Positions 1 through 6,014 of a stretch of 8,005 nucleotides of DNA are shown one piece after another. The DNA lies in NCBI GenBank assembly GCA_014377905.1, contig JACMOQ010000019.1:1-8005 (forward strand), given 5' to 3'. The notes beneath the pieces were generated by a model. It saw nothing but the letters and a program-made list of their open reading frames with translations, was not told the DNA's origin and did not search any database. Position numbers and translations under genes: made by a program. Every line of letters begins with the position of its first letter. Positions within the stretch are counted from its first letter, which is position 1. The DNA is from Acetobacteraceae bacterium (GTDB lineage Bacteria; Pseudomonadota; Alphaproteobacteria; Acetobacterales; Acetobacteraceae).

Positions 1-249
1 TGTCGCAAATTCGTCTTGTGTCAGCCCAAGCGCGCGCCGCAGCGTTTTGGCACGCGTTACGCGCTTCATGCGGGGGGCATCTTCGTCGGTGATCGGCAAG
101 GCGTCAGGATCGGACATTGCAGCGGCGTGGATTTCCGCTTCGGTCATTGGGGGGAACGAATTGGGCACGACCATTGGCACGGTGTTGCCACCCGGCAGAA
201 CCTGGTGCAACGCCCCGCTACGATCCATTTGCGCGATAATATTTGTCAT
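1..249 (-). CDS. HTH (XRE-type) antitoxin of a BrnT-linked toxin-antitoxin pair, 3' end outside window
   Basis: The ATG at 249 opens a frame of 83 codons that reaches the window edge without a stop, so the C-terminus is missing. Residues 36-50 (TEAEIHAAAMSDPDA) and 61-83 (MKRVTRAKTLRRALGLTQDEF...) match the N-terminal arm and the first helices of the small helix-turn-helix proteins usually encoded directly after brnT toxins. In that family the protein binds the toxin and represses the shared promoter. It is the HTH type of partner, not the classical BrnA fold. The start overlaps the 3' end of the toxin remnant by 32 bases, as expected for a co-translated pair. An AGG seven bases upstream supports ATG 249; an in-frame ATG at 255 is the alternative. 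The toxin is broken, so this would be an orphan antitoxin. The role comes from family resemblance; the DNA-binding recognition helix lies beyond the window. Confidence 0.72.
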   Translation of the reverse strand, partial: MTNIIAQMDRSGALHQVLPGGNTVPMVVPNSFPPMTEAEIHAAAMSDPDALPITDEDAPRMKRVTRAKTLRRALGLTQDEFAT

Positions 250-499
250 GCTCATACCTGTCCGCCTTACGGGCCGAAATTATCCGAATCTTGTCGCCGC
301 GGTCAGTAAACGCCACCGACAACAGAGTTTGGTCACAGCACCCGAGCAGAATCGAACGCTCCTAGCCGTATTCCATTCGCGTATCGAGTTCTTAGACTGC
401 GAATATATCATTGAACGCGCGGGAAGCCTGTTCAAACGTCACGCCATGGACCCGCAAATTACGCGCCTTCTTGTGGTCGTCCCACTCAAACCTAATCAC
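218..499 (-). pseudogene. brnT: BrnT-type ribonuclease toxin, inactivated by two in-frame stops
   Basis: Read from GTG 499 in one continuous frame, the sequence gives a 93-residue BrnT-like protein apart from stops at codon 36 (TAA, 394-392) and codon 46 (TAG, 364-362). Conserved BrnT blocks flank and span the stops: MIRFEWDDHKKARN (1-14), HGVTFEQASRAFND (18-31), then after the first stop ELDTRMEYG, and after the second ERSILLG, FTDRGDKIRIISARKADRYE (64-83) and a normal C-terminus ending at TAG 218. No frameshift is needed. BrnT proteins are RelE-fold mRNA-cleaving toxins of about 90 residues, so the length is normal. Relatives typically read F-A-V-E...YGEER here, so both stops plausibly arose from Glu codons by single G-to-T changes. 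The region is visibly poorer in G+C (my counts for lines 361 and 481 are 47-48%, against 68% for line 2701), which fits acquired DNA. Confidence 0.8.
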
Positions 500-528
500 A
501 ATATACGGGTTGACCGTAGTATTACCAA
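500..528 (-). promoter_or_regulatory. candidate sigma70-like promoter of the toxin-antitoxin remnant
   Basis: On the minus strand TTGGTA (528-523) and TATATT (505-500) lie 17 bases apart, a 4/6 and a 5/6 match to the -35 and -10 consensus. The -10 directly abuts the GTG start of the brnT remnant, so a transcript would begin inside that frame and would serve mainly the downstream antitoxin. No Shine-Dalgarno sequence precedes the GTG. Found by eye only; a chance match is possible. Confidence 0.22.
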
Positions 529-545
529 GCCCACCCCGAACTCAT

Positions 546-959
546 TCACAAATCCACGACCAGATAGCGCTCCTCCACACTTACCGCGATCCGTTCGGCG
601 ACGTAAGGTCCTTCAACCACCGCCGCCCCATCCGCCACTTCCACCGGATAGGTCCGTGTTTTAAACCGCTCTGGCTCGCAATAAGACTGCCCGGTGCGGA
701 TGTTGAACTCCCAGCCATGCCAAGGGCACCGCACGATTGCGCCGGCATGCGAATAGTCGTATTTGCCAGGCTCTGGCGCGGTCACCAACCCGGTGATCTT
801 GCCCTCACACATCGGCCCGCCCTGATGCGGGCAGCGGTTGAGCATGCCGTAAAACTCACCATCGAGGTTGAAAATTGCAATCGGCCGGCCGCGCACGCTG
901 ACCAGTTTGCGTTCCCCGGGCGCGATTTCGCTTGCGGCGGCGACGACGTGGCGGGACAT
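546..959 (-). CDS. Rieske-type [2Fe-2S] protein (small ferredoxin-like)
   Basis: A 137-residue protein with a complete Rieske cluster site: C43-P-H45-Q-G-G and C78-P-W-H81-G-W. Two Cys and two His ligate a [2Fe-2S] cluster that carries single electrons. The protein is too short to be an oxygenase alpha subunit and has no second catalytic domain, membrane segment or signal peptide, so it is a soluble ferredoxin-like component. The two cluster loops are 32 residues apart, longer than the roughly 15-20 usual in oxygenase ferredoxins; the extra stretch is ITGLVTAPEPGKYDYSHAG (55-73). As I remember, this longer form is common among Rieske proteins encoded beside amidohydrolase-2 genes, which is the setting here. 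It is the last gene of the cluster, 121 bases after the second amidohydrolase. ATG 959 is the only sensible start, but it has no clear Shine-Dalgarno sequence and sits 12 bases after a hairpin. The redox partner and substrate are unknown. Confidence 0.9.
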   Translation of the reverse strand: MSRHVVAAASEIAPGERKLVSVRGRPIAIFNLDGEFYGMLNRCPHQGGPMCEGKITGLVTAPEPGKYDYSHAGAIVRCPWHGWEFNIRTGQSYCEPERFKTRTYPVEVADGAAVVEGPYVAERIAVSVEERYLVVDL

Positions 960-971
960 TGCTAGATCAGC

Positions 972-1001
972 ATCTGCCCAAACGGCTTCGTTTGAACAGA
1001 T
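972..1001 (-). promoter_or_regulatory. hairpin 1, just upstream of the Rieske start
   Basis: The arms are ATCTGTTCAAACG and CGTTTGGGCAGAT on the minus strand, with a 4-base loop AAGC. Read as minus-strand RNA all 13 positions pair, two of them as G-U wobbles; read as plus-strand RNA the same two positions would be C-A mismatches. The base of the stem is 12 bases before the Rieske ATG, which has no obvious Shine-Dalgarno sequence. A role in translation, mRNA processing or stability is therefore plausible. No run of U follows, so it is not a standard intrinsic terminator. Confidence 0.55.
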
Positions 1002-1031
1002 AAAGATGATCGTGAGAATATGACTTGCATC

Positions 1032-1061
1032 ATCTGTTCAAACGGCTTCGTTTGAACAGAT
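1032..1061 (-). promoter_or_regulatory. hairpin 2, perfect 13-bp inverted repeat after the amidohydrolase stop
   Basis: ATCTGTTCAAACG and CGTTTGAACAGAT flank a 4-base centre (GCTT on the plus strand, AAGC on the minus strand) with no mismatch. It starts about 20 bases after the TGA of the upstream gene. It could be an mRNA hairpin protecting the 3' end of the amidohydrolase message, or a DNA operator of dyad symmetry. A U-tract is missing, so intrinsic termination is unlikely. Confidence 0.6.
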
Positions 1062-1080
1062 AAAATTGATCGTGAAAACA

Positions 1081-2187
1081 TCACGCGACGCCGCGATAGA
1101 CGCGCTGGGCGTTGCCGATGAAGTAATCATGGCGCTGACTTTCACTTATTTTCAACGGCAGGCTGGTCGCCGGGTCGTCATAATCCCAATGCGGGTAATC
1201 AGTGGCAAAAATGAACTTGTCCCACCCCGTCCAACCGATCGCATCGGCGATATGGCTGCGCGGCTCGGGTTCCTCCAGCGGCTGGGTCGTCCACCACACG
1301 TGGTCACGAATATACTCGCTCGGCAGGCGCGCGAGGTGCGGGGTCTCGGCGCGCAGCCGCTTCCATGCCGCATCCAACCGCCACGCCAAAGCCGGCGCCC
1401 AGGCAGAACCGCCCTCGATCATCACTGTTTTCAAGGTCGGGAAGCGGGCGAACACGCCTTCGACCACCAGGCTGTTGAGCAGCGATTGCTGGGCCTGCGA
1501 ATGGCCGACCATTTCCTCGATATAGTAGCTCGGGTAGCCCGAAGGCGTCATCGGATTGCCGCCATAGCCGAAGGCATGAATGCCAACCGGCATGCCGACC
1601 TCGGCCGCGGCTTCGTAAATCGGCCAGTATTTGCGGCTGCCGAGGGGCTCGGATGTCCGGCTCAGCAGCAGCACCTGCACAAAATCCGGGTTGTCGGCGT
1701 AACGGCGGATTTCGGCGGCCGACGCAATCGGATCCTCATACGCCACCACAACCGATGCCTTGAGGCGTTTGTCCTGGCTGGTCCACTTCGCAATTTGCCA
1801 TTCATTGGTGGCGTGGCAAAGCGCTATCGACAGATCAACGTCCTGAATGCCCTGGCCCGAGCCGAGCGGATTCAGAATCCCCAGCACGACGTTGTTGGGG
1901 TCAAGATGCTGTTGCTGCATGAAGGCCAATGAACTGCCCTGCTTGCCACCTTCGGGTGGCACCGCGTCGCGGCGCGATGCGTTGGGCTGGCTTTTCGGAT
2001 AGGCCGGCCCGGACTGCCAGGGCTGGCGTTGCCGTGTGCCGAACTGCGCAATCCGGTCGCGCCATTTCTGGTCCAACCACGGATCGAACTCACTCGCCTT
2101 GAAGCGCGCGGGGTGGATATCGCCATCGGCAATGGCGATTTTGCTGGTGGCTTGCACCAACGGCGTGTCACGCAACTGGACGTTCAT
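1081..2187 (-). CDS. amidohydrolase-2 family (ACMSD superfamily) metal-dependent enzyme, paralogue 2
   Basis: A 368-residue TIM-barrel protein of the amidohydrolase-2 family (COG2159 type). Likely metal ligands are D23-x-H25 after strand 1 (ADGDIHP), H204 in VGIHAFG, and D330 in FATDYPHWD. The D-x-H start, in place of H-x-H, recalls decarboxylases such as gamma-resorcylate decarboxylase, so hydrolysis, decarboxylation or C-C hydrolysis are all possible. Where ACMSD-type enzymes carry a catalytic His in an HGG motif, this protein has E258 (MIEGGSAW). H229 in MVGHSQAQ is replaced by Gln in the paralogue upstream. No signal peptide, so cytoplasmic. The ATG at 2187 overlaps the TGA of the upstream amidohydrolase (ATGA), which indicates translational coupling and supports the start. 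Residues 59-86 form a polar, low-complexity loop without a close match in the partner. The substrate cannot be told from sequence. Confidence 0.9.
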   Translation of the reverse strand: MNVQLRDTPLVQATSKIAIADGDIHPARFKASEFDPWLDQKWRDRIAQFGTRQRQPWQSGPAYPKSQPNASRRDAVPPEGGKQGSSLAFMQQQHLDPNNVVLGILNPLGSGQGIQDVDLSIALCHATNEWQIAKWTSQDKRLKASVVVAYEDPIASAAEIRRYADNPDFVQVLLLSRTSEPLGSRKYWPIYEAAAEVGMPVGIHAFGYGGNPMTPSGYPSYYIEEMVGHSQAQQSLLNSLVVEGVFARFPTLKTVMIEGGSAWAPALAWRLDAAWKRLRAETPHLARLPSEYIRDHVWWTTQPLEEPEPRSHIADAIGWTGWDKFIFATDYPHWDYDDPATSLPLKISESQRHDYFIGNAQRVYRGVA

Positions 2188-3260
2188 GCGACGGTCTCCA
2201 GCAGGCGCGGGTATGTCGCGCGCGGGTTGTCATGCGTCATCTTACGCACCAGTTCGGCGGGCAAGCCATCGGGAATGGCCGCGTTGCCGTCGAATTGCCA
2301 ATGCGGATAGTCGGTCGAAAACAGGATAAGCTCATCGGACTGCAAATGATCGAAAATTCGCAACAGGCTGTCGCGATCGGGCGGGCCATCGACCGGTTGC
2401 AGGGAAAACCGCACATTGCTGCGCACAATATCGGCCGGCGCACGGTCCACCCAGGGGATTTCCATCCGCAGCCCACGCCAGAATTTAGTCAGCCGCCACA
2501 AATGCGCTGGCACCCAGGTAAAGCCCGACTCAAGGAACACGACCTTCAAATCCGGGAATTTATTGAACACCCCTTCGCAGATCAAGCTGGTGAGCTGCGA
2601 TTGAAACGCCTGCGCCTGGCTGACATAATCTTCGGTGTAATAGCTTGGCCAACCCACCGATGTCGGGGGGTTATGATAGCTCGACCCAGCATGGATGCCG
2701 ACCGCCAGCCCATGGCGTTGGGCCGCGGCGTAAATCGGCCACATCTGCCGCTTGCCCAAGGGCTGATCGCCGCTGACCAGCAGCAGCACCTGGACAAAGC
2801 GCTTATCGCCGGCGCAACGCTCGATTTCGTCGACCGCCAGTTCCGGATTTTGCGCGGCCACAATGATCGACGCCCGCAGCCGTGGTTCGCGGTCCAGCCA
2901 CTCGGCCGCCATCCACTTATTGACCGCGCGCGCATAGGCCGCCGCCATATCCTCGCTGAACAGCAACTGCACCCCGTAAAGACAATTGGCGATCGCAATT
3001 GACGTCGCGAATGGGTCAAGCGCCTGCGCCCGGACCTGCGCCAGGCTGCTCGCCGGCTGGCTGCCATCGGCCGGGCGCCAATCACTGCGACACGTCAGCG
3101 GTGAATTGGCCGGGTAGGCGATGGATGCCAGTTCATCAATGCCGCGCACAATCACCTGCTCGCGCCAGTGATCTTCCATATAGGGCAGCAGCGCGGCGAC
3201 GTTGGGCACGTTCGGGTGGATATCGCAGTCGATCGCGCCCGGTTGGATAATGTGGGTCAA
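2184..3260 (-). CDS. amidohydrolase-2 family (ACMSD superfamily) metal-dependent enzyme, paralogue 1
   Basis: A 358-residue TIM-barrel enzyme, first gene of the minus-strand cluster and clearly homologous to the next gene: both share FVQVLLL, PLG.R..WPIY, VGIHA, GVF..FP.LK and TDYPHW blocks. Predicted metal ligands are D13-x-H15 (DCDIHP), H190 and D317. E244 (FLESGFTW) occupies the place of the ACMSD catalytic His, and Q215 stands where the paralogue has H229. The start is TTG at 3260: the D-x-H motif needs this N-terminus, the next Met is residue 28, and a strong AAGGGAG (3274-3268) lies seven bases upstream. The weak codon may tune expression. Such adjacent paralogues could form a hetero-oligomer or act on successive intermediates; this is inference. 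The superfamily is firm, the reaction is not. Confidence 0.9.
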   Translation of the reverse strand: MTHIIQPGAIDCDIHPNVPNVAALLPYMEDHWREQVIVRGIDELASIAYPANSPLTCRSDWRPADGSQPASSLAQVRAQALDPFATSIAIANCLYGVQLLFSEDMAAAYARAVNKWMAAEWLDREPRLRASIIVAAQNPELAVDEIERCAGDKRFVQVLLLVSGDQPLGKRQMWPIYAAAQRHGLAVGIHAGSSYHNPPTSVGWPSYYTEDYVSQAQAFQSQLTSLICEGVFNKFPDLKVVFLESGFTWVPAHLWRLTKFWRGLRMEIPWVDRAPADIVRSNVRFSLQPVDGPPDRDSLLRIFDHLQSDELILFSTDYPHWQFDGNAAIPDGLPAELVRKMTHDNPRATYPRLLETVA

Positions 3261-3340
3261 TTCAGGTCTCCCTTGGGCGAGATTAGACCCGGAAACCGTG
3301 CACGGCTAGGGTAGTTCTGACCATCACTGTAGGGGCTGCA
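3261..3340. promoter_or_regulatory. 80-bp divergent promoter region between the amidohydrolase cluster and the D-aminopeptidase gene
   Basis: This gap must hold the signals for both divergent transcription units. On the minus strand TCTAAT (3287-3282) is a 5/6 match to a -10 box, 22 bases before the TTG start, but no good -35 box accompanies it. Just upstream of that box is the perfect 10-bp palindrome CCGTGCACGG (3296-3305), loosely flanked by ACCC (3287-3290) and GGGT (3309-3312). This is a reasonable operator candidate able to control both directions. The plus-strand gene has AGGGG (3331-3335) as ribosome binding site. No regulator gene is in the window. Confidence 0.4.
3268..3274 (-). promoter_or_regulatory. 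Shine-Dalgarno deciding the TTG start at 3260
   Basis: AAGGGAG on the minus strand lies seven bases before TTG 3260. It is the reason for preferring this rare start codon, which also keeps the metal-binding D-x-H motif in the protein. Confidence 0.65.
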
Positions 3341-4930
3341 ATGACTGATCTCGACCTGCGCCGGCTGGAAGCTATCACCGATCGCCTGATCGCCGGCCAT
3401 GACCGCCGCGACAGCCCCGGCGTGTCGGTCGGCGTGGTGCGCGACGGCGCGCTGGTGCTGCATCGCTCGGCCGGAATGGCGAGCATTGAACTCGGGGTCC
3501 CGGTCGGGCCGGACACCACTTTCCGCATCGCCTCGGTTTCCAAGCAGTTCACCTGTGCCGCCATCCTGATGCTGGCGGCCGAGGGCAAATTATCGGTCAC
3601 CGATCCGGTGCAGAAATATTTCCCCGACATGGTGGAGTATGAAGCCCCGATCACCATCGACCACCTGATGCACAATAATTCCGGCCTGCGTGACATGTTG
3701 CAGAACATGGCCATGGGCGGCTGCGATCTGGCGATACCAATCAAGCTGTCCGATCTGGTGGACAGCATCATGCGCCAGCGCACGCTGAACTTTACCCCCG
3801 GCACCCGCTATCTCTACAGCAACAGCAACTTCCTGCTGTTAGGGCTGATCGTGGAACACGTCAGTGGCAGCAAGCTGGCGGATTTCCTGGCAACCAGGAT
3901 ATTCGCCCCGCTCGGGATGAACCGTACCGCCATGGTCGACAACCCGGCGGCGGTAGTGCCCCGCCTCGCCACTGCCTATTTGCCGGACGGCACCGGTTTC
4001 CGCCGCGCCCAGCATGCCTACCCGATCCATGGCGAGGGCGCGCTGGTGTCGTCAATCGTCGATCTGGCGTTGTGGCATCGCAATTATGAAACCGGGCTGG
4101 TCGGCGGTGCGGCCCTGCGCGTCGCCTTGGAAGCGCAATCCACCTTCCCAACCAGGGTCACCAACCATTATGCCCGTGGCCTCACCATCAGCGATGTGCG
4201 CGGCATCCGCACCGTCAGCCATGGCGGGCTATGGCCGGGCTATGTCACTGAATTTCTCCGCATTCCGGCACTATCCACCGCGATCGTGGTGATTTCCAAC
4301 AATGGTGGCACTGTGCCCTACCGGATCGGCCAACAGCTTCTCGCAGCTCTGCTTGATGGTGCGCCGCACGCCTATCCGGTGCCCGCCCGCCCGGATCATC
4401 TCAGCGCCTATGTCGGCCGTTTCATCGACCCCGTTGCGCCGCAAACGATTGACTTCACCCTCAGCCCGGACGGCGACCTGCTCGGCAACCAGTTCGGCAC
4501 GCCTGGCCCATTCAAGCCCATGCCGGATGGCCGCATGGCGGCTGCACGATCAGCCCCCGATTTCACCTGCCGTTTAATCGACGACGGCGCGGCGCTGGAC
4601 GTTGAGGAAGATGCCGGCATCGTCCGCCGCTGGGAACGGGTGCTGGACGACGCGCCGTTGCCCGACGATCTCGCGGGTATTTATGTCTCCGACGAAATGG
4701 CCGCCCGCTGGGTGATTGCAGGGCCGAGCGTGCGGGTTGACGGCCCGGTAGCGCGGACCGCGGTCTGGAGCCTGGAACCGCTTGCCCCAGACCTGATGCG
4801 GATTGTGTCCTCCGGCAGTCTTGGGCAAAGCTGGATGGATGCCAAACTGCTGCGCGACGACGCTGGCAAGGTGACCGGCCTGCTGGTCAATGGCGGGCGG
4901 GTTAAGCGTCTGGAACTCCGGCGGGAATAG
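3341..4930 (+). CDS. dap: D-aminopeptidase (DAP type, serine hydrolase family S12)
   Basis: A 529-residue penicillin-recognising serine hydrolase close in length and layout to the D-aminopeptidase DAP of Ochrobactrum anthropi (about 520 residues), which releases N-terminal D-residues, chiefly D-Ala, from peptides, amides and esters. The catalytic domain (about 1-335) has S65-V-S-K68 with the nucleophile Ser and base Lys inside FRIASVSKQFTCA, Y159-S-N161, and H294-G-G in place of the KTG motif. All three agree with my memory of the DAP sites. NNSGLRD (112-118) is another DAP hallmark. Two C-terminal beta-barrel-like domains follow (about 345-430 and 435-529), ending in a DAP-like RDDAGKVTGL stretch; in DAP the last domain reaches into the active site and limits substrates. 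There is no signal peptide, so it is cytoplasmic. It is transcribed alone, divergent from the amidohydrolases. A general beta-lactamase-related esterase is the alternative, but the tail domains favour DAP. Confidence 0.85.
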   Translation: MTDLDLRRLEAITDRLIAGHDRRDSPGVSVGVVRDGALVLHRSAGMASIELGVPVGPDTTFRIASVSKQFTCAAILMLAAEGKLSVTDPVQKYFPDMVEYEAPITIDHLMHNNSGLRDMLQNMAMGGCDLAIPIKLSDLVDSIMRQRTLNFTPGTRYLYSNSNFLLLGLIVEHVSGSKLADFLATRIFAPLGMNRTAMVDNPAAVVPRLATAYLPDGTGFRRAQHAYPIHGEGALVSSIVDLALWHRNYETGLVGGAALRVALEAQSTFPTRVTNHYARGLTISDVRGIRTVSHGGLWPGYVTEFLRIPALSTAIVVISNNGGTVPYRIGQQLLAALLDGAPHAYPVPARPDHLSAYVGRFIDPVAPQTIDFTLSPDGDLLGNQFGTPGPFKPMPDGRMAAARSAPDFTCRLIDDGAALDVEEDAGIVRRWERVLDDAPLPDDLAGIYVSDEMAARWVIAGPSVRVDGPVARTAVWSLEPLAPDLMRIVSSGSLGQSWMDAKLLRDDAGKVTGLLVNGGRVKRLELRRE

Positions 4931-4948
4931 CAAAACGCGTCAGCCCCG

Positions 4949-6013
4949 TTATCGCCCCAAAGCCTGGTAACGCCGCATCACCGACTGGAGCTGGTCCAGC
5001 GGCAATGCGTGGATGATGCGGCCTGCGCGGCCGATCGTGGTGTCGGCCATGCACAGCGCGTTGAGGATGGCTTCCTCGGTGGCCTCGGCGGCCGCCTGGA
5101 ACAGATTGGTCATCGCGTCCGGCGCCAGCATTTGCACATCGTGCACTGCGCGACCGGGGATAATGTGATTGCCGGTGGAAAACGCCAGGAAAATATCGCC
5201 GCTGCCATTGCCGCCGATCCCGCCAACCCAGGCGAGCCCGGTAGTGGCACGGCGGGCGAGGCGTTGGCACTGGATGGGCAACAAAGGCGCGTCGGTCGCC
5301 AGGATCACGATGATCGATCCGGCTTCGTCGGTCACATTGCCGGATCGATGCGCCGGCACAGTCCCCGGCCCGATTTCGCGGCCAACCGGAACGCCATCAA
5401 CCCGTAATTGCGCCCGCATGCCGTAATTGGCCTGCACCAACGCGCCGACCGTATAACCATCGACCATGCGGGACGCGGTCCCGGTGCCGCCTTTGAATTC
5501 ATGGCAGACCATGCCGGTGCCGCCGCCGACATTGCCCTCGGCGATCGCACCGCCGGTGGCATTGGCAAAAGCCGCGAGGGCATGTTCCCGGGTGACCGCA
5601 AACGATTCGATTTCGTGCAGCCAGCCGTCATAGGTTTCAGCCACCACCGGCAGATGGAACGGCGCATCATGGCCATCAGCGATTTCGCAGATCACGTCGC
5701 GGACAATGCCGACCTGGTAGGTGTTGGTGATGCCGATCGGGCAGGACAGCAATCCCTGCTCGGCAATCCATGCCATCCCGGTCATTTCCCCATTGCCGTT
5801 GAAACTATGCGTGCCGGCGAAACAATAATCGCCCCATAATTCATCCCCACGCGGCCAGATCGCAGTGACACCGGTGCGCGCGATGTGGGGCGCATCGGCG
5901 ATCACGGTCGCGTAACCGACCTTGACGCCGGCAACATCGGTGATGGCGTTGAACGGGCCGGGCGGCAAGGTTCCAGTGGTGATACCAAGATCACGCAAAC
6001 GGGCACGGGTCAT
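4949..6013 (-). CDS. dmpA: DmpA-type aminopeptidase (P1 family, self-cleaving)
   Basis: A 354-residue P1-family peptidase related to L-aminopeptidase D-Ala-esterase/amidase DmpA (about 375 residues) and the beta-aminopeptidases such as BapA. The precursor cuts itself between Gly and Ser to give alpha and beta chains; here the site is G270-S271 in VGGIGGNGSGDIFLAFST, with Ser271 as the new N-terminal nucleophile. Other family blocks are ITDVAGVKVGYATV (24-37), the GNVGGGTGMVCHEFKGGTGTASR region (160-182), and EATEEAILNAL (310-320). It lacks a signal peptide. ATG 6013 was chosen because GGGAGGA (6027-6021) lies seven bases upstream and family homology begins there; the frame stays open to 6250 but that stretch is unlike the family and overlaps livF. 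It starts one base after the livF stop, so it is co-translated with a Liv-type transporter. This suggests action on imported peptides, amides or beta-peptides. DmpA and beta-aminopeptidase specificity cannot be told apart here. Confidence 0.9.
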   Translation of the reverse strand: MTRARLRDLGITTGTLPPGPFNAITDVAGVKVGYATVIADAPHIARTGVTAIWPRGDELWGDYCFAGTHSFNGNGEMTGMAWIAEQGLLSCPIGITNTYQVGIVRDVICEIADGHDAPFHLPVVAETYDGWLHEIESFAVTREHALAAFANATGGAIAEGNVGGGTGMVCHEFKGGTGTASRMVDGYTVGALVQANYGMRAQLRVDGVPVGREIGPGTVPAHRSGNVTDEAGSIIVILATDAPLLPIQCQRLARRATTGLAWVGGIGGNGSGDIFLAFSTGNHIIPGRAVHDVQMLAPDAMTNLFQAAAEATEEAILNALCMADTTIGRAGRIIHALPLDQLQSVMRRYQALGR

Positions 6014-6014
6014 G

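Larger units (their letters stand above)
971..1084. repeat. two tandem copies of a ~50-bp hairpin-bearing unit, 60-bp period
   Basis: Bases 971-1020 and 1031-1080 are direct repeats matching at 44 of 50 positions; they differ at 977, 978, 1005, 1006, 1016 and 1019 and their counterparts. Weak similarity continues to 1024/1084, touching the stop codon of the upstream amidohydrolase. The two 10-base stretches between units (961-970, 1021-1030) are unrelated. Each unit contains an inverted repeat. The spacer is strikingly AT-rich: by my count 43% G+C in line 961 and 37% in line 1021, against 68% in line 2701. It fills nearly the whole gap between the amidohydrolase and the Rieske gene. I do not recognise it as a named repeat family. 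Confidence 0.9.

Noticed and set aside
362..394. Recoding of TAA and TAG as glutamate in the BrnT frame
   Set aside because: Two different stops would need readthrough in a bacterium whose other genes here use TAA, TAG and TGA normally as terminators; loss of function by mutation is simpler.
428..438. CTGTTCAAACG inside the brnT remnant identical to 11 bases of the hairpin arm at 1034-1044
   Set aside because: It encodes the conserved T-F-E-Q stretch of BrnT on the minus strand and has no second arm nearby, so the match is probably chance.
971..1061. CRISPR-like array
   Set aside because: Only two copies, with a 10-base gap between them and no spacer-like units or cas genes; the repeat is a tandem hairpin element instead.
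1066..1932. Long plus-strand open frame of 288 codons opposite an amidohydrolase gene
   Set aside because: It lies antisense to a protein with clear family motifs, has no recognisable domain and His/Arg-rich composition typical of antisense frames in GC-rich DNA. The frame at 2232-3002 was rejected for the same reason.
4931..4951. Bidirectional terminator in the dap/dmpA convergent gap
   Set aside because: Only a 4-bp stem (AACG/CGTT) with a 9-base loop and a four-base T run can be drawn, too weak to call a terminator.
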